A stretch of DNA of 64,000 bases from Leclercia adecarboxylata (GCA_901472455.1 LR590464.1:3596001-3660000), one strand, 5' to 3'; counted from the stretch's first letter, positions 10,715 through 22,504 are shown. Notes: a model not told the origin generated them from the sequence alone. A program made the numbers and translations.

Positions 10715-11430
10715 TTAATCGAGTTTAACACCCCAGACGATGGGCAACGGCTTCGTACGCTTCGATCACGCCGCCCAGGCTCTGGCGGAAGCGGTCTTTA
10801 TCCATTTTATCCAGCGTCTCTTTGTCCCACAGGCGGGCTGCCGTCCGGGGAGAATTCATCACCCAGCACCACTTCACCTTTATACAGGCCGAACTCCAGT
10901 TTGAAGTCCACCAGGATCAGGCCCGCGTCATCAAACAGCTTTTTCAGCACGTCGTTCGCTTTGAAGGTCAGCTCCTGCATACGCGCCAGGTTCTCTTTGC
11001 TCACCCAGCCAAAGGTTTCGCAGTAAGATTCGTTGACCATGGGATCGTGCATAGCGTCGTTTTTCAGGAACAGGTCGAACAGCGGCGGATTGAGTTCGAT
11101 GCCCTCTTCAATGCCCAGACGCTTCACCAGGGAGCCTGCGGCACGGTTACGGACGACGCATTCCACCGGTACCATATCCAGCTTTTTCACCAGACATTCG
11201 GTATCGGACAGCAACGCTTCCATCTGCGTCGGGATGCCCGCTTCTTCCAGCTTGCTCATAATGAAATGGTTGAACTTGTTGTTCACCATGCCTTTACGGT
11301 CAAACTGCTCAATGCGTGCGCCATCTCCTGCTGACGTATCATTGCGGAACTCGAGCACCAACAGATCCGGGTTTTCCGTGCTGTATACGGTTTTCGCTTT
11401 GCCACGATACAACTCAGCTTGCTTCTGCAT
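10715..11430 (-). CDS. purC: Phosphoribosylaminoimidazole-succinocarboxamide synthase (two frameshifts)
   Basis: SAICAR synthetase, the purine-pathway ligase joining CAIR and aspartate with ATP. Motifs are [11 protein letters not shown] (nucleotide loop), [14 protein letters not shown], and LVDFKLEFG. Insertions near 10840 (extra C in AGCCCGCC) and 10730 (extra G in GGGGTG) scramble the C-terminus; undoing them gives 237 residues ending in GVKLD, as in E. coli. The ATG at 11430 is chosen because AGGAG lies 8 bases upstream, while the earlier in-frame ATG at 11436 would be too close to it. A PurR-type operator lies upstream. Confidence 0.94.
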
Positions 11431-11482
11431 CTTCATTACTCCTGGTGTGATGATTTGTGTTCAAAACTGGAGATATTATGCC

Positions 11483-11498
11483 ACGCACACGTTTGCGT
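11483..11498. promoter_or_regulatory. PurR operator of purC
   Basis: The 16-mer ACGCACACGTTTGCGT matches the PurR palindrome ACGCAAACGTTTGCGT with one mismatch. It lies just upstream of a CATAAT -10-like hexamer on the minus strand, 53 bases before the purC start, so PurR with hypoxanthine or guanine would be expected to repress transcription. Confidence 0.8.
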
Positions 11499-11504
11499 AG
11501 CACG

Positions 11505-11534
11505 AAAATAAAAAGGGCTGGATAAACCAGCCCT
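11505..11534 (-). terminator. Rho-independent terminator of dapA-bamC
   Basis: On the minus strand a stem of AGGGCTGG (11514-11521) and CCAGCCCT (11527-11534) is followed by a T-rich run (TTTTTATTTT), just past the bamC stop. Confidence 0.85.
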
Positions 11535-11539
11535 CTTTT

Positions 11540-12574
11540 TTATTTGCTGAATGCCGCCTGGAAGACAGCGACCAGCGCATCGTTCTGCGACTGGGTCAGC
11601 GTGTGACCTTTCGGATCGATAAACTGCAGGCTGCTACGGTTGTCCAGATCGCCGACCTGAAGCTTGTAGTCGCCAGAAGCCAGACCCGGATCGCGTGCGC
11701 CCAGCTCTTCCCAGCTGCTGTCAGACAGCGGCTTGTAGGTGACCGTCATGCTGCCGGTTGAGCGGGTGCTGTCGGACACTTTCATACCGACGCGCTCAAG
11801 CGTTGCAGGCAGACGCTGCCAGACCTGGTTGAACGGACCACGTACGACAAGCATTGGCAGACCGGTTTCGTCGGCAGCGCTCTGCACGTTGAAGGTTGCG
11901 CCATTGCGGCTCTGGGCAGCATTGGCAGCATCGGTTGCGTTTTTATCGAGGCCCGCCGCGATGGTATTAAGCATCTCGGTGCTGTAGCGCTGCAGGGAAG
12001 CGGCATCTGAAACAGGTTTGCCTGCCTGCTCCAGGTTCAGCAGCTTAACCACGACCGCCTGCTGATAACCCTGAGGTTTAACAGAGACTTGATAACGTCC
12101 ACGGTACTGTTGATCTTCATCCAGACGGGACCATTCGATCCAGTCGGTCGACAGTGTCTGGCTGGCATCATCGCGTTGCGTGATTGTGTAGTTCTTCGAC
12201 TGAATCACGCTAACAACCTGCGGCCACAGCGTGGCATTACGCGCGCTCTCAACCTGCAGCGTCGCGGTATCGCCAGTGAACTGAGTACGCGCCCCGCTTA
12301 CCAGCGCCAGAGGCTGTGCTGGTGGACGGATATCAAGCGCTTTGCCTACCGCGCCGCTCCCGTTGGTGACCGGAATGGTGTAGTCGCCATTCTGAATCGG
12401 CAGGATCATGCCAGCGGGCGCATGAAGTTCAGCAAGCGGCGCAGCATCCAGATAGGATTCGTCACCGCTCACCTGGCGCTTGTAGCGTGAATCTGAGCTA
12501 CAGGCCGCGAGCAGCATAACAAGCGAAACACCCGCAACCTTCGCCAGGCGCGACTTCTGTACTGAGTAAGCCAT
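11540..12574 (-). CDS. bamC: Outer membrane assembly lipoprotein BamC
   Basis: Lipoprotein subunit of the BAM complex that folds beta-barrel proteins into the outer membrane; it binds BamD. Intact at 344 residues. The signal peptide ends in the lipobox LLAACSS (Cys near residue 25). The mature part has the unstructured N-terminal lasso ([19 protein letters not shown]) and two helix-grip domains. The second ATG of MMAYSVQK is taken as the start, by alignment with E. coli. It is 16 bases downstream of dapA, the usual dapA-bamC operon. Confidence 0.96.
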   Translation of the reverse strand: MAYSVQKSRLAKVAGVSLVMLLAACSSDSRYKRQVSGDESYLDAAPLAELHAPAGMILPIQNGDYTIPVTNGSGAVGKALDIRPPAQPLALVSGARTQFTGDTATLQVESARNATLWPQVVSVIQSKNYTITQRDDASQTLSTDWIEWSRLDEDQQYRGRYQVSVKPQGYQQAVVVKLLNLEQAGKPVSDAASLQRYSTEMLNTIAAGLDKNATDAANAAQSRNGATFNVQSAADETGLPMLVVRGPFNQVWQRLPATLERVGMKVSDSTRSTGSMTVTYKPLSDSSWEELGARDPGLASGDYKLQVGDLDNRSSLQFIDPKGHTLTQSQNDALVAVFQAAFSK

Positions 12575-12590
12575 CAAATCTCCCTAAACT

Positions 12591-13469
12591 TTACAGCAGA
12601 CCGGCATGCTTCAGCGCGCCAGTGACCGTTTCGCGACCGTGGTCGGTAATCGGGGTCATTGGCAGGCGCAGCGTATCGGTCGCTACAAGTCCCAACTCCT
12701 TACATGCCCATTTCACTGGGATCGGATTGGGTTCGACAAATAATTTGTTGTGCAGCGGCATCAGACGCTGGTTAATCACGCGCGCTTCCTGGAAGTGACC
12801 GGCAGCCGCCAGTTTACACATTTCAGCCATATCGCGGGCTGCAACGTTGGAGGTCACGGAAATCACCCCGTGGCCACCGAGCTGCATAAAGTCCAGCGAG
12901 GTCGCATCATCACCGCTCAGCAGAATAAAGTCGTCTGAAACCAGCTCTTTGATCTGATGAACACGGCTTAAGTTCCCGGTCGCCTCTTTAATACCGATAA
13001 TATTTTTTACTTTCGCGAGACGGCCAACCGTTTCTGGCAGCATATCGCAGCCAGTACGCGACGGCACATTATACAGGATTTGTGGCAAGTCAGTATGTTC
13101 AGCGATGGCTTTGAAATGCTGGAACAGACCTTCCTGGGTTGGACGGTTGTAGTATGGCGTTACCGTCAGGCAACCCACGACACCCGAATCGTTGAAGCGC
13201 TGGGTCAGGCTGATGGCTTCAGCGGTCGCGTTGGCACCGGTACCCGCAATGACCGGGATACGCCCGTCTGCCAGTTCGAGGGTCAGCATGACCACTTCGC
13301 CATGCTCTTCATGGCTCAGCGTTGCAGATTCACCGGTAGTCCCTACCGAAACAATCGCCGAGGTTCCGCTGGCGACATGATAATCAATCAGTTTCTTCAG
13401 GCTTGACCGGCAGACATTACCTTTCTCATCCATCGGTGTAACAAGCGCAACAATACTTCCCGTGAACAT
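12591..13469 (-). CDS. dapA: 4-hydroxy-tetrahydrodipicolinate synthase
   Basis: Condenses pyruvate with aspartate semialdehyde, the first committed step to diaminopimelate and lysine. Intact at 292 residues, identical in length to E. coli. Active-site residues are visible: Thr44 and Thr45 in SVGTTGES, Tyr107 in TPYYNRP, Tyr133 in LYNVPSRTG, and the Schiff-base Lys161 in GIKEATG. Divergent from gcvR across a 146-base intergenic region. Confidence 0.97.
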   Translation of the reverse strand: MFTGSIVALVTPMDEKGNVCRSSLKKLIDYHVASGTSAIVSVGTTGESATLSHEEHGEVVMLTLELADGRIPVIAGTGANATAEAISLTQRFNDSGVVGCLTVTPYYNRPTQEGLFQHFKAIAEHTDLPQILYNVPSRTGCDMLPETVGRLAKVKNIIGIKEATGNLSRVHQIKELVSDDFILLSGDDATSLDFMQLGGHGVISVTSNVAARDMAEMCKLAAAGHFQEARVINQRLMPLHNKLFVEPNPIPVKWACKELGLVATDTLRLPMTPITDHGRETVTGALKHAGLL

Positions 13470-13615
13470 GGGCCATCCTCTGTGCGTACAAGAGCCTCAA
13501 TGGTACGTTTGGTGCTGTAATAAAAGCAAGGGACATGAGGCCTCCAGGTTATTGTATGCCAGTTTTTTTTTATGCTTTCCTTAGAAAGACTAAACCAAGC
13601 AAAGGAAGAACAGGT

Positions 13616-14186
13616 TTGACAACCTCATCACAACATTACCTGGTTATTCACTGCGCTGGGTGCCGACAGGCCGGGGATCGTGAATACCATCACTCGCCAC
13701 GTCAGTAGCTGCGGCTGCAACATTGAAGATAGCCGCCTGGCGATGCTGGGAGAAGAGTTTACCTTCATCATGCTCCTGTCCGGGTCATGGAATGCCATCA
13801 CCTTAATTGAATCGACTCTGCCGTTAAAAGGCGCAGAGCTGGATCTGCTGATCGTGATGAAGCGTACCACCGCACGCCCGCAGCCGGCCCTGCCGGCAAC
13901 CGTCTGGGTCCAGGTGGAAGTGACGGACTCCCCGCACTTAATCGAACGCTTTACCGCCCTGTTTGATAGCCATCAGATGAACATTGCCGAGCTGGTGTCC
14001 CGTACCCAGCCGGGTGAAGGCGACACTATCCCTAAACTGTTTATCCAGATCACCGCGCACAGCCCGGCATCTCAGGATGCCTCAAATATCGAGCAAGCAT
14101 TCAAAGCCCTCTGTACAGAATTAAATGCGCAAGGCAGTATAAACGTCGTCAATTATTCCCAGCATGAACAAGACGGAGTTGAGTAA
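13616..14186 (+). CDS. gcvR: Glycine cleavage system repressor GcvR (TTG start, one frameshift)
   Basis: Two-ACT-domain accessory protein that binds GcvA and turns it into a repressor of gcvTHP when glycine is low. An AAAGGAAGAA ribosome binding site precedes a TTG start that aligns with E. coli GcvR (MT.SSQHYLVI). The frame breaks near 13648, where GTTATTCACTGCG has one C too many; the rest reads cleanly from NTITRHVSSCGCNIEDSRLA. Removal gives 189 residues (190 in E. coli). The stop overlaps the bcp start in TAATG. Confidence 0.9.
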
Positions 14187-14657
14187 TGAATCCACTGAAA
14201 GCCGGTGACATCGCACCGAAATTTAGCCTGCCCGATCAAGACGGCGAGCAAGTAAATTTAACCGACTTCCAGGGACAGCGTGTTCTGGTCTACTTCTACC
14301 CGAAAGCCATGACGCCAGGCTGTACCGTACAAGCCTGCGGTCTGCGCGACAACATGGACGAGTTGAAGAGCGCAGGCGTCGAAGTGCTGGGTATCAGTAC
14401 CGATAAGCCTGAAAAGCTGTCTCGTTTTGCCGAAAAAGAGCTGCTGAACTTTACGCTGTTGTCCGACGAAGACCATCAGGTCTGCGGTGCGTTTGGTGTC
14501 TGGGGTGAGAAATCCTTTATGGGCAAAACCTACGACGGTATCCACCGGCATCAGTTTCCTGATCGATGCTGAGGGTAAAGTTGAACATGTCTTTGACGAC
14601 TTCAAAACCAGCAATCACCACGACGTGGTATTGAACTGGGTGAAAGAGAACGCCTGA
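14186..14657 (+). CDS. bcp: Thiol peroxidase Bcp (PrxQ family, one frameshift)
   Basis: Cytoplasmic thioredoxin-dependent peroxiredoxin reducing H2O2 and organic hydroperoxides. The peroxidatic Cys lies in YFYPKAMTPGCTVQACGL (Cys45), with the resolving Cys50. An extra G near 14544 (CACCGGCATC) shifts the frame; the true ending ...VVLNWVKENA continues to 14657, giving 156 residues as in E. coli. Translationally coupled to gcvR by the TAATG overlap. Confidence 0.93.
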
Positions 14658-14667
14658 GGATAAATGC

Positions 14668-14696
14668 AAAACGGCAACCTGGGTTGCCGTTTTTAG
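14668..14696 (+). terminator. Rho-independent terminator after bcp
   Basis: Stem AAACGGCAAC / GTTGCCGTTT with a 4-base loop followed by T residues, 12 bases after the bcp stop. Confidence 0.85.
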
Positions 14697-14789
14697 TGTT
14701 TGCTTCCTCTCTTTTTGAGAGAGGATAGAGTGAAGGCATCAACCCGCGCAGCCCGTACAATCGCTAGCGCCGCGGGCATCAACACCAGG

Positions 14790-15851
14790 CTACTCCTCTA
14801 CCGCTGGAACATCCGGCCAGGCATGTACCACCGCTTTAATCAGCGTTGCCAATGGGATGGCAAAGAACACTCCCCAGAACCCCCATAGCCCACCAAAAAT
14901 CACCACCGACAGGATAATGACGATCGGGTGCAGGTTCACCGCTTCCGAGAACAGCACCGGCACCAGCAGGTTACCGTCCAGCCCCTGAATAATCAGATAG
15001 ACAACGAAACAGCTCCAGAACTCGGTGGCCCAGCCCAAACTGGAACAGCGCCACGCACACCACAGGAATAGTCACCACAAAGGCCCCGATATAGGGGATC
15101 AGCACCGAGAAGCCCACCAGCACCGCCAGCAGCAGCGAATAGTTCAGGCCGAAGATGAAGAAACCAATCCAGGTGGCCACGCCGACGACGATCATCTCCA
15201 GCACTTTGCCGCGGATGTAGTTAGTGATCTGCTGGTTCATCTCCTTCCACACCTGCCCTGCCAGGCCACGGTTACGCGGCAGCACCCGGCGCACCGCGTT
15301 AAGCATCTGCTCTTTGTCTTTGACCAGGAAGAAGACCATTAGCGGCACCAGCACCAGGTAGACCGCCAGCGTCAGCAGGCCCACCAGCGACGCGAGGGAG
15401 AATTTCACCACCGTATCCCCCATCGTCATGATACGGGTACGCATGTTTTCAGCCATCGCATCAATAATGCCCGCATCCATCAGGGCCGGATAACGGCGCG
15501 GCAGGGTGGCGGCAAAATCAGAGAGTTTGCTGAGCATGCCGGGCATATCGCGAATCAGGTAGATCCCCTGCTGCCAGGCGATCGGCAGCACCACAAAGGA
15601 CATCACCAGCAGAATACCGACAAAAAAGACCAGCACAATAATGCTGGCCCAGCGGCGGGAGCAGCCGATATTTTCCAGCCGTACCGTTGGCCACTCCAGC
15701 AAATAGGCGAGGACAATCGCGACGAGTAGCGGGGCCAGCAGCCCGCTAAAGAAGAAGAGAATGCCAAATCCGGCAACCAGAATAACCAGCAAAGCAATGC
15801 CTCGGGATCGCTAAAGCGCCGACGGTACCACTGCATTAATAACTCGAGCAT
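14790..15851 (-). CDS. perM: AI-2E family permease-like protein PerM (two frameshifts)
   Basis: Inner-membrane protein of the AI-2E/PerM family with about eight hydrophobic segments (for example [17 protein letters not shown] and [19 protein letters not shown]); its transported substrate is not established. A base is missing near 15799 and one C too many is present near 15031, so three frames carry the protein. The net change is zero and the 1062-base span gives 353 residues, the E. coli length. Divergent from bepA. Confidence 0.9.
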
Positions 15852-16013
15852 GCAACCCTTCCCTGAAGATGTTGGCTGGACGTAAAAGGTGAATTGTATC
15901 GGAGAGTCAATGAAAAGACTTTCGCTTTTTCTTGCTCCGTCACAAAACGCAAAAGCCTGAAAAGAGGGATTTTCTTATCGCCCTGACGCGGCTACACTCC
16001 CAGAGCAGCCGCA

Positions 16014-16043
16014 GGTGAACGATATGCGGGTTATTCGGTCAAA
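16014..16043 (+). promoter_or_regulatory. Candidate sigma-E promoter for bepA
   Basis: A GTGAAC -35-like element ends at base 16020 and GTCAAA (16038-16043) lies about 18 bases further on, 30 bases upstream of the bepA ATG. bepA belongs to the sigma-E envelope stress regulon in E. coli. The -35 match is imperfect. Confidence 0.4.
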
Positions 16044-16073
16044 TTAGCACACCCACCAGACAGGACAGAGGTT

Positions 16074-17539
16074 ATGTTCAGGCAGTTGAAAAAAACGTTG
16101 GTTGCGACGCTCATTGCTGCGCTGACCGCCGGTCAGATGATGCCCGCGTTCGCTGACTCTGCAGAATCATTGCCAGACATGGGCACCTCGGCAGGCAGCA
16201 CGCTCTCCATTGGCCAGGAGCTGCAAATGGGCGACTACTATGTGCGCCAGCTGCGCGGCAGTGCGCCACTGATTAACGATCCGCTGCTGGTGCAGTACAT
16301 CAATTCACTGGGGATGCGTCTGGTCTCCCATGCGGATTCGGTGAAAACCCCTTTCCACTTCTATTTAATCAATAACGATGAGATCAACGCCTTCGCCTTC
16401 TTCGGCGGCAATGTGGTGTTGCACTCGGCGTTATTCCGCTACGCCGACAATGAAAGCCAACTGGCCTCGGTAATGGCGCACGAAATTTCACACGTTACCC
16501 AGCGCCATCTGGCGCGGGCGATGGAAGATCAGAAGCGCAGCGCCCCGCTCACCTGGGTGGGCGCGCTGGGTTCTATTCTGCTGGCGATGGCCAGCCCGCA
16601 GGCGGGCATGGCAGCGCTGACCGGTACGCTGGCGGGAACGCGTCAGGGGATGAATCAGCTTTACCCAACAAAACGAACAGGAAGCCGACCGCATTGGTAT
16701 TCAGGTGCTGCAACGCTCCGGGTTCGATCCGCAGGCGATGCCGGGCTTCCTCGAAAAATTACTCGATCAGGCGCGCTACTCCTCACGTCCACCGGAAATT
16801 TTGCTGACCCACCCCCTGCCGGAGAGCCGTCTGTCGGACGCCCGTAACCGCGCCAACCAGATGCGTCCGGTAGTGGTGCAGTCCTCGGAAGATTTCTACA
16901 TGGCGAAGGTCAGAAGCCTCGGTATGTACAATTCCGGGCGCAACCAGCTGACCAACGATCTGCTGGACGCGCTGGCGAAAGGCAATGTGCGTGAACAGCG
17001 TGCGGCCCAGTATGGCCGGGCATTGCAGGCGATGGAGGCCAGCAACTATGATGAGGCCCGCAAAAATCTTCAGCCACTGCTGACCGCAGAGGCCAACAAT
17101 GCCTGGTATCTCGATATGGCGACCGACATCGATTTAGGGCAGAAAAAAGCCCAGGATGCGATCAATCGTCTGAAAGGTGCCCGGGACTTGCGCACCAATC
17201 CGGTGCTGCAACTCAACCTGGCGAATGCTTACTTACAGGGTGGACAGCCGCAGCAAGCCGCGACGCTCCTCAACCGCTACACCTTCAGTAATAAAGATTG
17301 ATCCTAACGGCTGGGATCTGGCTGGCCCAGGCGGAAGGTGCCCTTGGCCATCGCGATCAAGAGCTGGCAGCACGCGCCGAAGAGCTATGCCCTGGCCGGG
17401 CGTCTGGACCAGGCCATCTCCCTGCTGAGCAGCGCCAGCTCGCAGGTGAACTCGGTAGCCTGCAACAGGCCCGTTACGATGCCCGCATCGATCAGTTGCG
17501 CCAGCTGCAGCAGCGCTACCGCCCGTATGAAAGATGTAA
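16074..17539 (+). CDS. bepA: Outer-membrane assembly metalloprotease/chaperone BepA (six frameshifts)
   Basis: Periplasmic M48 zinc protease with a TPR domain that promotes LptD maturation and degrades stalled LptD and BamA. It has a signal peptide ending at AFADS, the site [13 protein letters not shown] (HExxH), NEQEADRIG (third zinc ligand region) and TPR repeats from about residue 310. Shifts are visible near 16652 (+1), 17298 (+1), 17320 (+1), 17384 (+1), 17450 (-1) and 17530 (-1). The net +2 matches the 1466-base span against the 487-residue E. coli protein. A GGGAGA ribosome binding site for yfgD starts right after the stop. Confidence 0.9.
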
Positions 17540-17551
17540 AGGGAGAAAAAG

Positions 17552-17909
17552 ATGTCAGACGCGGTCACTATCTACCATAACCCCGCTGCTCAAAGAGCCG
17601 CGAAACCCTGGCCCTGCTGCAATCAAACGGCATGGAGCCGCAGGTGGTGCTCTATCTGAGACGCCGCCGGATGCCGACACCCTTCGCACACTGTTAAGCC
17701 AGCTGGGAATGCGCAGCGCCAGAGAATTAATGCGCCAGAAAGAGGAGCTTTACAAAGCGTTGGGGCTGGCTGACAGCGCGCTCAGTGAAGAGGCATTACT
17801 ACAGGCGATGGTGGATAACCCGAAGCTGATCGAGCGCCCAATTGTGGTGGCAAACGGCAAAGCGCGCATTGGCCGCCCACCTGAACAGGTGCTGGAGATT
17901 GTGCAGTAA
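17552..17909 (+). CDS. yfgD: ArsC-family reductase YfgD (two frameshifts)
   Basis: Glutaredoxin-dependent arsenate-reductase-like protein, about 119 residues. It begins [11 protein letters not shown]; the catalytic motif should read NPRCSKSR, but one base is missing near 17584 and another near 17660, each breaking the frame. Reading resumes in [18 protein letters not shown] and ends with [17 protein letters not shown], the substrate-anion loop. The span is exactly 2 bases short of 120 codons. Its physiological role is unclear; ars-operon arsenate reductases are related but this copy lies in its E. coli chromosomal position next to bepA. Confidence 0.88.
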
Positions 17910-17919
17910 ACATGGAACA

Positions 17920-17947
17920 GCCCGGCAGCCTGTGCGCGCCGGGCCTA
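17920..17947. repeat. REP-like hairpin between yfgD and hda
   Basis: GCCCGGC (17920-17926) pairs with GCCGGGC (17938-17944), followed by CTACA, resembling enterobacterial REP units. It fills the gap between the convergent yfgD and hda genes. Confidence 0.5.
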
Positions 17948-18646
17948 CAGATTGAGGATATCTTTCACAAAGGGAATGGTGAGCTTCCGCTGGGCGGTGA
18001 TGGAAGCCTTGTCCAGCTGATCGAGCGTCATAAACAGGGTACGCATCTCGCGATCCAGCCGCTTCAACAGAAAACGCCCCACGTCTTCCGGCAGTTCAAA
18101 GCCCCGCAACCGCGCCCGCAGCTGCAAAGCCTGCAGTTTATCTTCATCCGAGAGCGGCTGTAATTTGTAGATTTGCCCCCAGTCGAGACGCGAGGCCAGA
18201 TCGGCAAGCCCGAGATTTAGCTGTCGCGGTGGACGATCGCCGGTGATCAGCAGTCGGGTTTTCCCGGACTCCAGAATGCGGTTATAGAGATCAAAAATCG
18301 CCATTTCCCACAGCTCATCCCCCGCCACGCATTCGATATTGTCGATGCAGACCAGCGACAGCTGTTCCATTCCGTCGAGCACTTCCGGCACGAACCAGGT
18401 GCGCTTATCCAGCGGCACATAGCCGACCGCATCCCCGCGCTGCGAGAGTTCGGCGCAGGCTGCATGCAGCAGATGGCTGCGCCCCGCGCCTTCGCGTGAC
18501 CAGATATAGATGTAACCGCTGTGCTCCTGGCGCAACACGTTTTGCAGTGCAGCCAGTAAAGAGGGGTTATCACCCGGCCAGAAACTCGCGAAAGTTTCGT
18601 CGTCGGGAAGATAAAGTGGCAAAGAGAGCTGTGCCGGTGCGTTCAG
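17945..18646 (-). CDS. hda: DnaA regulatory inactivator Hda (CTG start)
   Basis: AAA+ homologue of DnaA domain III that, with the DNA-loaded beta clamp, stimulates hydrolysis of DnaA-ATP and prevents over-initiation. It starts at a CTG codon (18644-18646) preceded by GAGG at 6 bases; this gives 233 residues and an N-terminus [18 protein letters not shown] that contains the clamp-binding QLSLPL motif. The first ATG/GTG/TTG would remove that motif. Other motifs are [14 protein letters not shown] (P-loop variant), [15 protein letters not shown] (Walker B) and LASRLDWG (sensor/arginine region). Intact. Confidence 0.93.
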   Translation of the reverse strand: MNAPAQLSLPLYLPDDETFASFWPGDNPSLLAALQNVLRQEHSGYIYIWSREGAGRSHLLHAACAELSQRGDAVGYVPLDKRTWFVPEVLDGMEQLSLVCIDNIECVAGDELWEMAIFDLYNRILESGKTRLLITGDRPPRQLNLGLADLASRLDWGQIYKLQPLSDEDKLQALQLRARLRGFELPEDVGRFLLKRLDREMRTLFMTLDQLDKASITAQRKLTIPFVKDILNL

Positions 18647-18710
18647 AAATACCTCAACCAGGTCTTACTCGGAATCGGCCCAGAGTTTAACACGGAACAA
18701 GCGGGGAGAG

Positions 18711-18735
18711 AACCGGGCGGATCGGCCGCCCGGTT
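18711..18735 (-). terminator. Hairpin downstream of uraA
   Basis: A perfect 10-bp stem, AACCGGGCGG / CCGCCCGGTT, with a 5-base loop lies just past the uraA stop. The following T tract is poor, so termination is likely but not certain. Confidence 0.6.
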
Positions 18736-18741
18736 AGACGA

Positions 18742-20031
18742 TCAATGAGAGACTTTTTCTGTCTCTTCCGCGTCCAGAACCACTTCTTCCGGGCGCAGGA
18801 TGGAGATCACTTTGAAGATCAGGGCGAGGCCGATACCCACAATGGTCGCCAGCGCCATGCCTTTCAGCTCCGCTGCACCAATGTGAACCTTGGCACCGCT
18901 GACGCCAATAATCAGGATCACGGAGGTCAGGATCAGGTTCTGCGCTTTGCTGTAATCGACTTTAGACTCGATCAGGACGCGGATACCGGAAGCACCGATT
19001 ACCCCGTACAGCAGCAGCGAAACACCGCCCATCACCGGCACCGGGATGATCTGGATCGCCGCCGCCAGTTTACCCACGCAGGAGAGCAGAATGGCAATAA
19101 TTGCCGCGCCGCCGATAACCCAGGTGCTGTAAACGCGGGTAATTGCCATGACGCCGATATTCTCACCGTAGGTGGTGTTTGGCGTGGAGCCGAAGAAACC
19201 GGAGATAATGGTCGAGAAGCCGTTGGCAAACATTGAGCGGTGCAGACCCGGGTCGCGGATCAGGTCGCGCTTGACGATGTTCGCCGTGACCACCAGGTGA
19301 CCGACATGCTCGGCAATAACCACCAGCGCCGCCGGCAGGATGGTGAAGATGGCAAACCACTCAAAGCGCGGGGTATAGAAGGTTGGCAGAGCAAACCAGT
19401 GAGCCTGCGCGATTGGCGTCGTATCGACCACGCCCATGGCGAAGGAGAGCGCATAGCCCGCCAGCACGCCAATCAGGATCGGGATAATCGCCATAAAGCC
19501 ACGGAACAGCACCGAGCCAAAGACCGTCACGCCCAGGGTGACCAGCGAGATGATAATGGTTTTGGTATCCGGCGACTGACCGTCGGCAGGCAGCAGGCCC
19601 GCCATGTTTGCCGCCACACCGGCTAACTCAAGCCCGATGACGGCAACGATTGCGCCCATTGCCGCAGGTGGGAACATCACATCCAGCCAGCCCGTACCGG
19701 CTTTTTTCACAATGAAAGCAACGAGGCAGAACAGCACGCCGCACATGATGAAACCACCCAGCGCCACTTCATAGCCTAAAGGCAACAGCAACAGGACCGG
19801 CGAGATAAAGGCAAAGCTCGAACCCAGATAGGCCGGGATTTTACCTTTACAGATGAAGAGGTACAGCAGCGTTCCGATGCCGTTAAACAACAGCACGGTG
19901 GCCGGGTTAATGTGGAACAGGATTGGCACCAGCACGGTTGCGCCAAACATCGCAAACAGGTGCTGCAAACTAAGCGGGATTGTCTGTAAAAGTGGCGGTC
20001 TTTCACTCACCCCGATAGCACGGCGCGTCAT
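18742..20031 (-). CDS. uraA: Uracil:proton symporter UraA
   Basis: Inner-membrane NCS2/NAT family transporter importing uracil with protons. Intact, 429 residues as in E. coli, with 14 predicted membrane segments and the family signatures AEHVGHLVVTANI (Glu of the uracil site) and GFFGSTPNTTYGENIGVMA. It lies 94 bases downstream of upp, which would trap imported uracil as UMP. Confidence 0.97.
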   Translation of the reverse strand: MTRRAIGVSERPPLLQTIPLSLQHLFAMFGATVLVPILFHINPATVLLFNGIGTLLYLFICKGKIPAYLGSSFAFISPVLLLLPLGYEVALGGFIMCGVLFCLVAFIVKKAGTGWLDVMFPPAAMGAIVAVIGLELAGVAANMAGLLPADGQSPDTKTIIISLVTLGVTVFGSVLFRGFMAIIPILIGVLAGYALSFAMGVVDTTPIAQAHWFALPTFYTPRFEWFAIFTILPAALVVIAEHVGHLVVTANIVKRDLIRDPGLHRSMFANGFSTIISGFFGSTPNTTYGENIGVMAITRVYSTWVIGGAAIIAILLSCVGKLAAAIQIIPVPVMGGVSLLLYGVIGASGIRVLIESKVDYSKAQNLILTSVILIIGVSGAKVHIGAAELKGMALATIVGIGLALIFKVISILRPEEVVLDAEETEKVSH

Positions 20032-20084
20032 AGTGTTTTCCTCAAGTGTTGTTTGTTTTTAACGGTTGGTTTTTTTATTCAAAA

Positions 20085-20109
20085 AAAAGCCGACTATCAA
20101 AGTCGGCTT
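20085..20109 (-). terminator. Terminator between upp and uraA
   Basis: On the minus strand AAGCCGACT and AGTCGGCTT form a 9-bp stem followed by eight T residues. It lies between two co-directional genes, so partial read-through is expected if they form one operon. Confidence 0.8.
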
Positions 20110-20125
20110 CTTTTTCGTTTATCAC

Positions 20126-20752
20126 TTACTTAGTACCAAAAATCTTATCACCGGCATCGCCGAGGCCCGGGATGATGTACCCGTGCTCGTTCAGACCCTG
20201 ATCAACAGACGCGGTGTACAGCTCCACGTCCGGGTGCGCTTTTTCCAGCGCGGCGATCCCTTCCGGTGCGGCAACCAGTACCAGCACCTTGATGCTGCTG
20301 CAGCCCGCGTTTTTCAGCAGATCGATAGTGGCGATCATCGAACCACCGGTGGCCAGCATTGGGTCAACGACCAGCGCCATACGCTCGTCGATGTTGGAAA
20401 CCAGCTTCTGGAAATACGGCACCGGCTCCAGAGTTTCTTCGTTACGGTAGATACCGACCACGCTGATACGCGCGCTCGGGACGTGCTCCAGCACGCCTTC
20501 CATCATGCCCAGACCCGCACGCAGGATTGGCACAACGGTAATTTTTTTGCCTTTGATCTGCTCAACCTGTACTGGGCCGTTCCAGCCTTCAATGGTCACC
20601 GTTTCGGTTTCCAGATCGGAGGTTGCTTCATAAGTCAGTAAGCTGCCAACTTCAGAAGCCAGTTCACGAAAGCGCTTAGTGCTGATGTCATGCTCACGCA
20701 TCAGGCCCAGCTTGTGTTTAACGAGTGGGTGTTTCACTTCCACAATCTTCAT
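20126..20752 (-). CDS. upp: Uracil phosphoribosyltransferase
   Basis: Salvages uracil with PRPP to UMP. Intact, 208 residues. The PRPP-binding loop is [16 protein letters not shown], and the uracil-binding C-terminus contains [12 protein letters not shown]. The ATG at 20752 is used because [16 protein letters not shown] aligns with E. coli; a preceding in-frame start would add nine basic residues not seen in the family. Confidence 0.97.
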   Translation of the reverse strand: MKIVEVKHPLVKHKLGLMREHDISTKRFRELASEVGSLLTYEATSDLETETVTIEGWNGPVQVEQIKGKKITVVPILRAGLGMMEGVLEHVPSARISVVGIYRNEETLEPVPYFQKLVSNIDERMALVVDPMLATGGSMIATIDLLKNAGCSSIKVLVLVAAPEGIAALEKAHPDVELYTASVDQGLNEHGYIIPGLGDAGDKIFGTK

Positions 20753-20887
20753 TCTCTTTCTCCTTCGGGTGGCAGCCACAAAAAAAATCGCCGGATTATA
20801 CCGCTTTTTTCAGACTGCGCCATACCCATCTTGCTTGACCGGGATCAACCAAAGTGAATAACAGGCTGCAGAGAGTATAAAAGAGAC

Positions 20888-20914
20888 AAAAAAAACCGGA
20901 GGGGGGATCTCCGG
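20888..20914 (-). terminator. Rho-independent terminator of the beta-glucosidase gene
   Basis: On the minus strand CCGGAG / CTCCGG form a stem followed by eight T residues, downstream of the gene ending at 20970. Confidence 0.8.
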
Positions 20915-20930
20915 CCTTTATGCGGGGTTT

Positions 20931-20957
20931 CGCCGGGTGGCGCTGCGCTTACCCGGC
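20931..20957. repeat. REP element
   Basis: CGCCGGGTGGCGCTGCGCTT then ACCCGGC is a typical enterobacterial REP palindrome with a central mismatch. It sits between the beta-glucosidase stop and its terminator. Confidence 0.75.
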
Positions 20958-20969
20958 CATGTCACAGAG

Positions 20970-22415
<1,446 letters not shown>

Positions 22416-22450
22416 TCATTCAGCGTTAATTTTCGGCAAAAAAAGAGTAC

Positions 22451-22464
22451 AGAAACCGGTTTCA
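22451..22464. promoter_or_regulatory. AscG-like operator 1 upstream of the beta-glucosidase gene
   Basis: AGAAACCGGTTTCA matches the AscG palindrome TGAAACCGGTTTCA, as I recall it, at 13 of 14 bases. It is 47 bases before the start codon. GalR/LacI family regulators bind palindromes of this kind. Confidence 0.6.
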
Positions 22465-22504
22465 GTGAAATGATGTGCATTCAGCGAAGGGTGCAAGAAA
22501 AGAA

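Noticed and set aside
17552..17909. yfgD as an arsenic-resistance gene
   Set aside because: It belongs to the ArsC fold family, but lies in its housekeeping position beside bepA with no arsR, arsB or related genes, so a resistance role is not implied.
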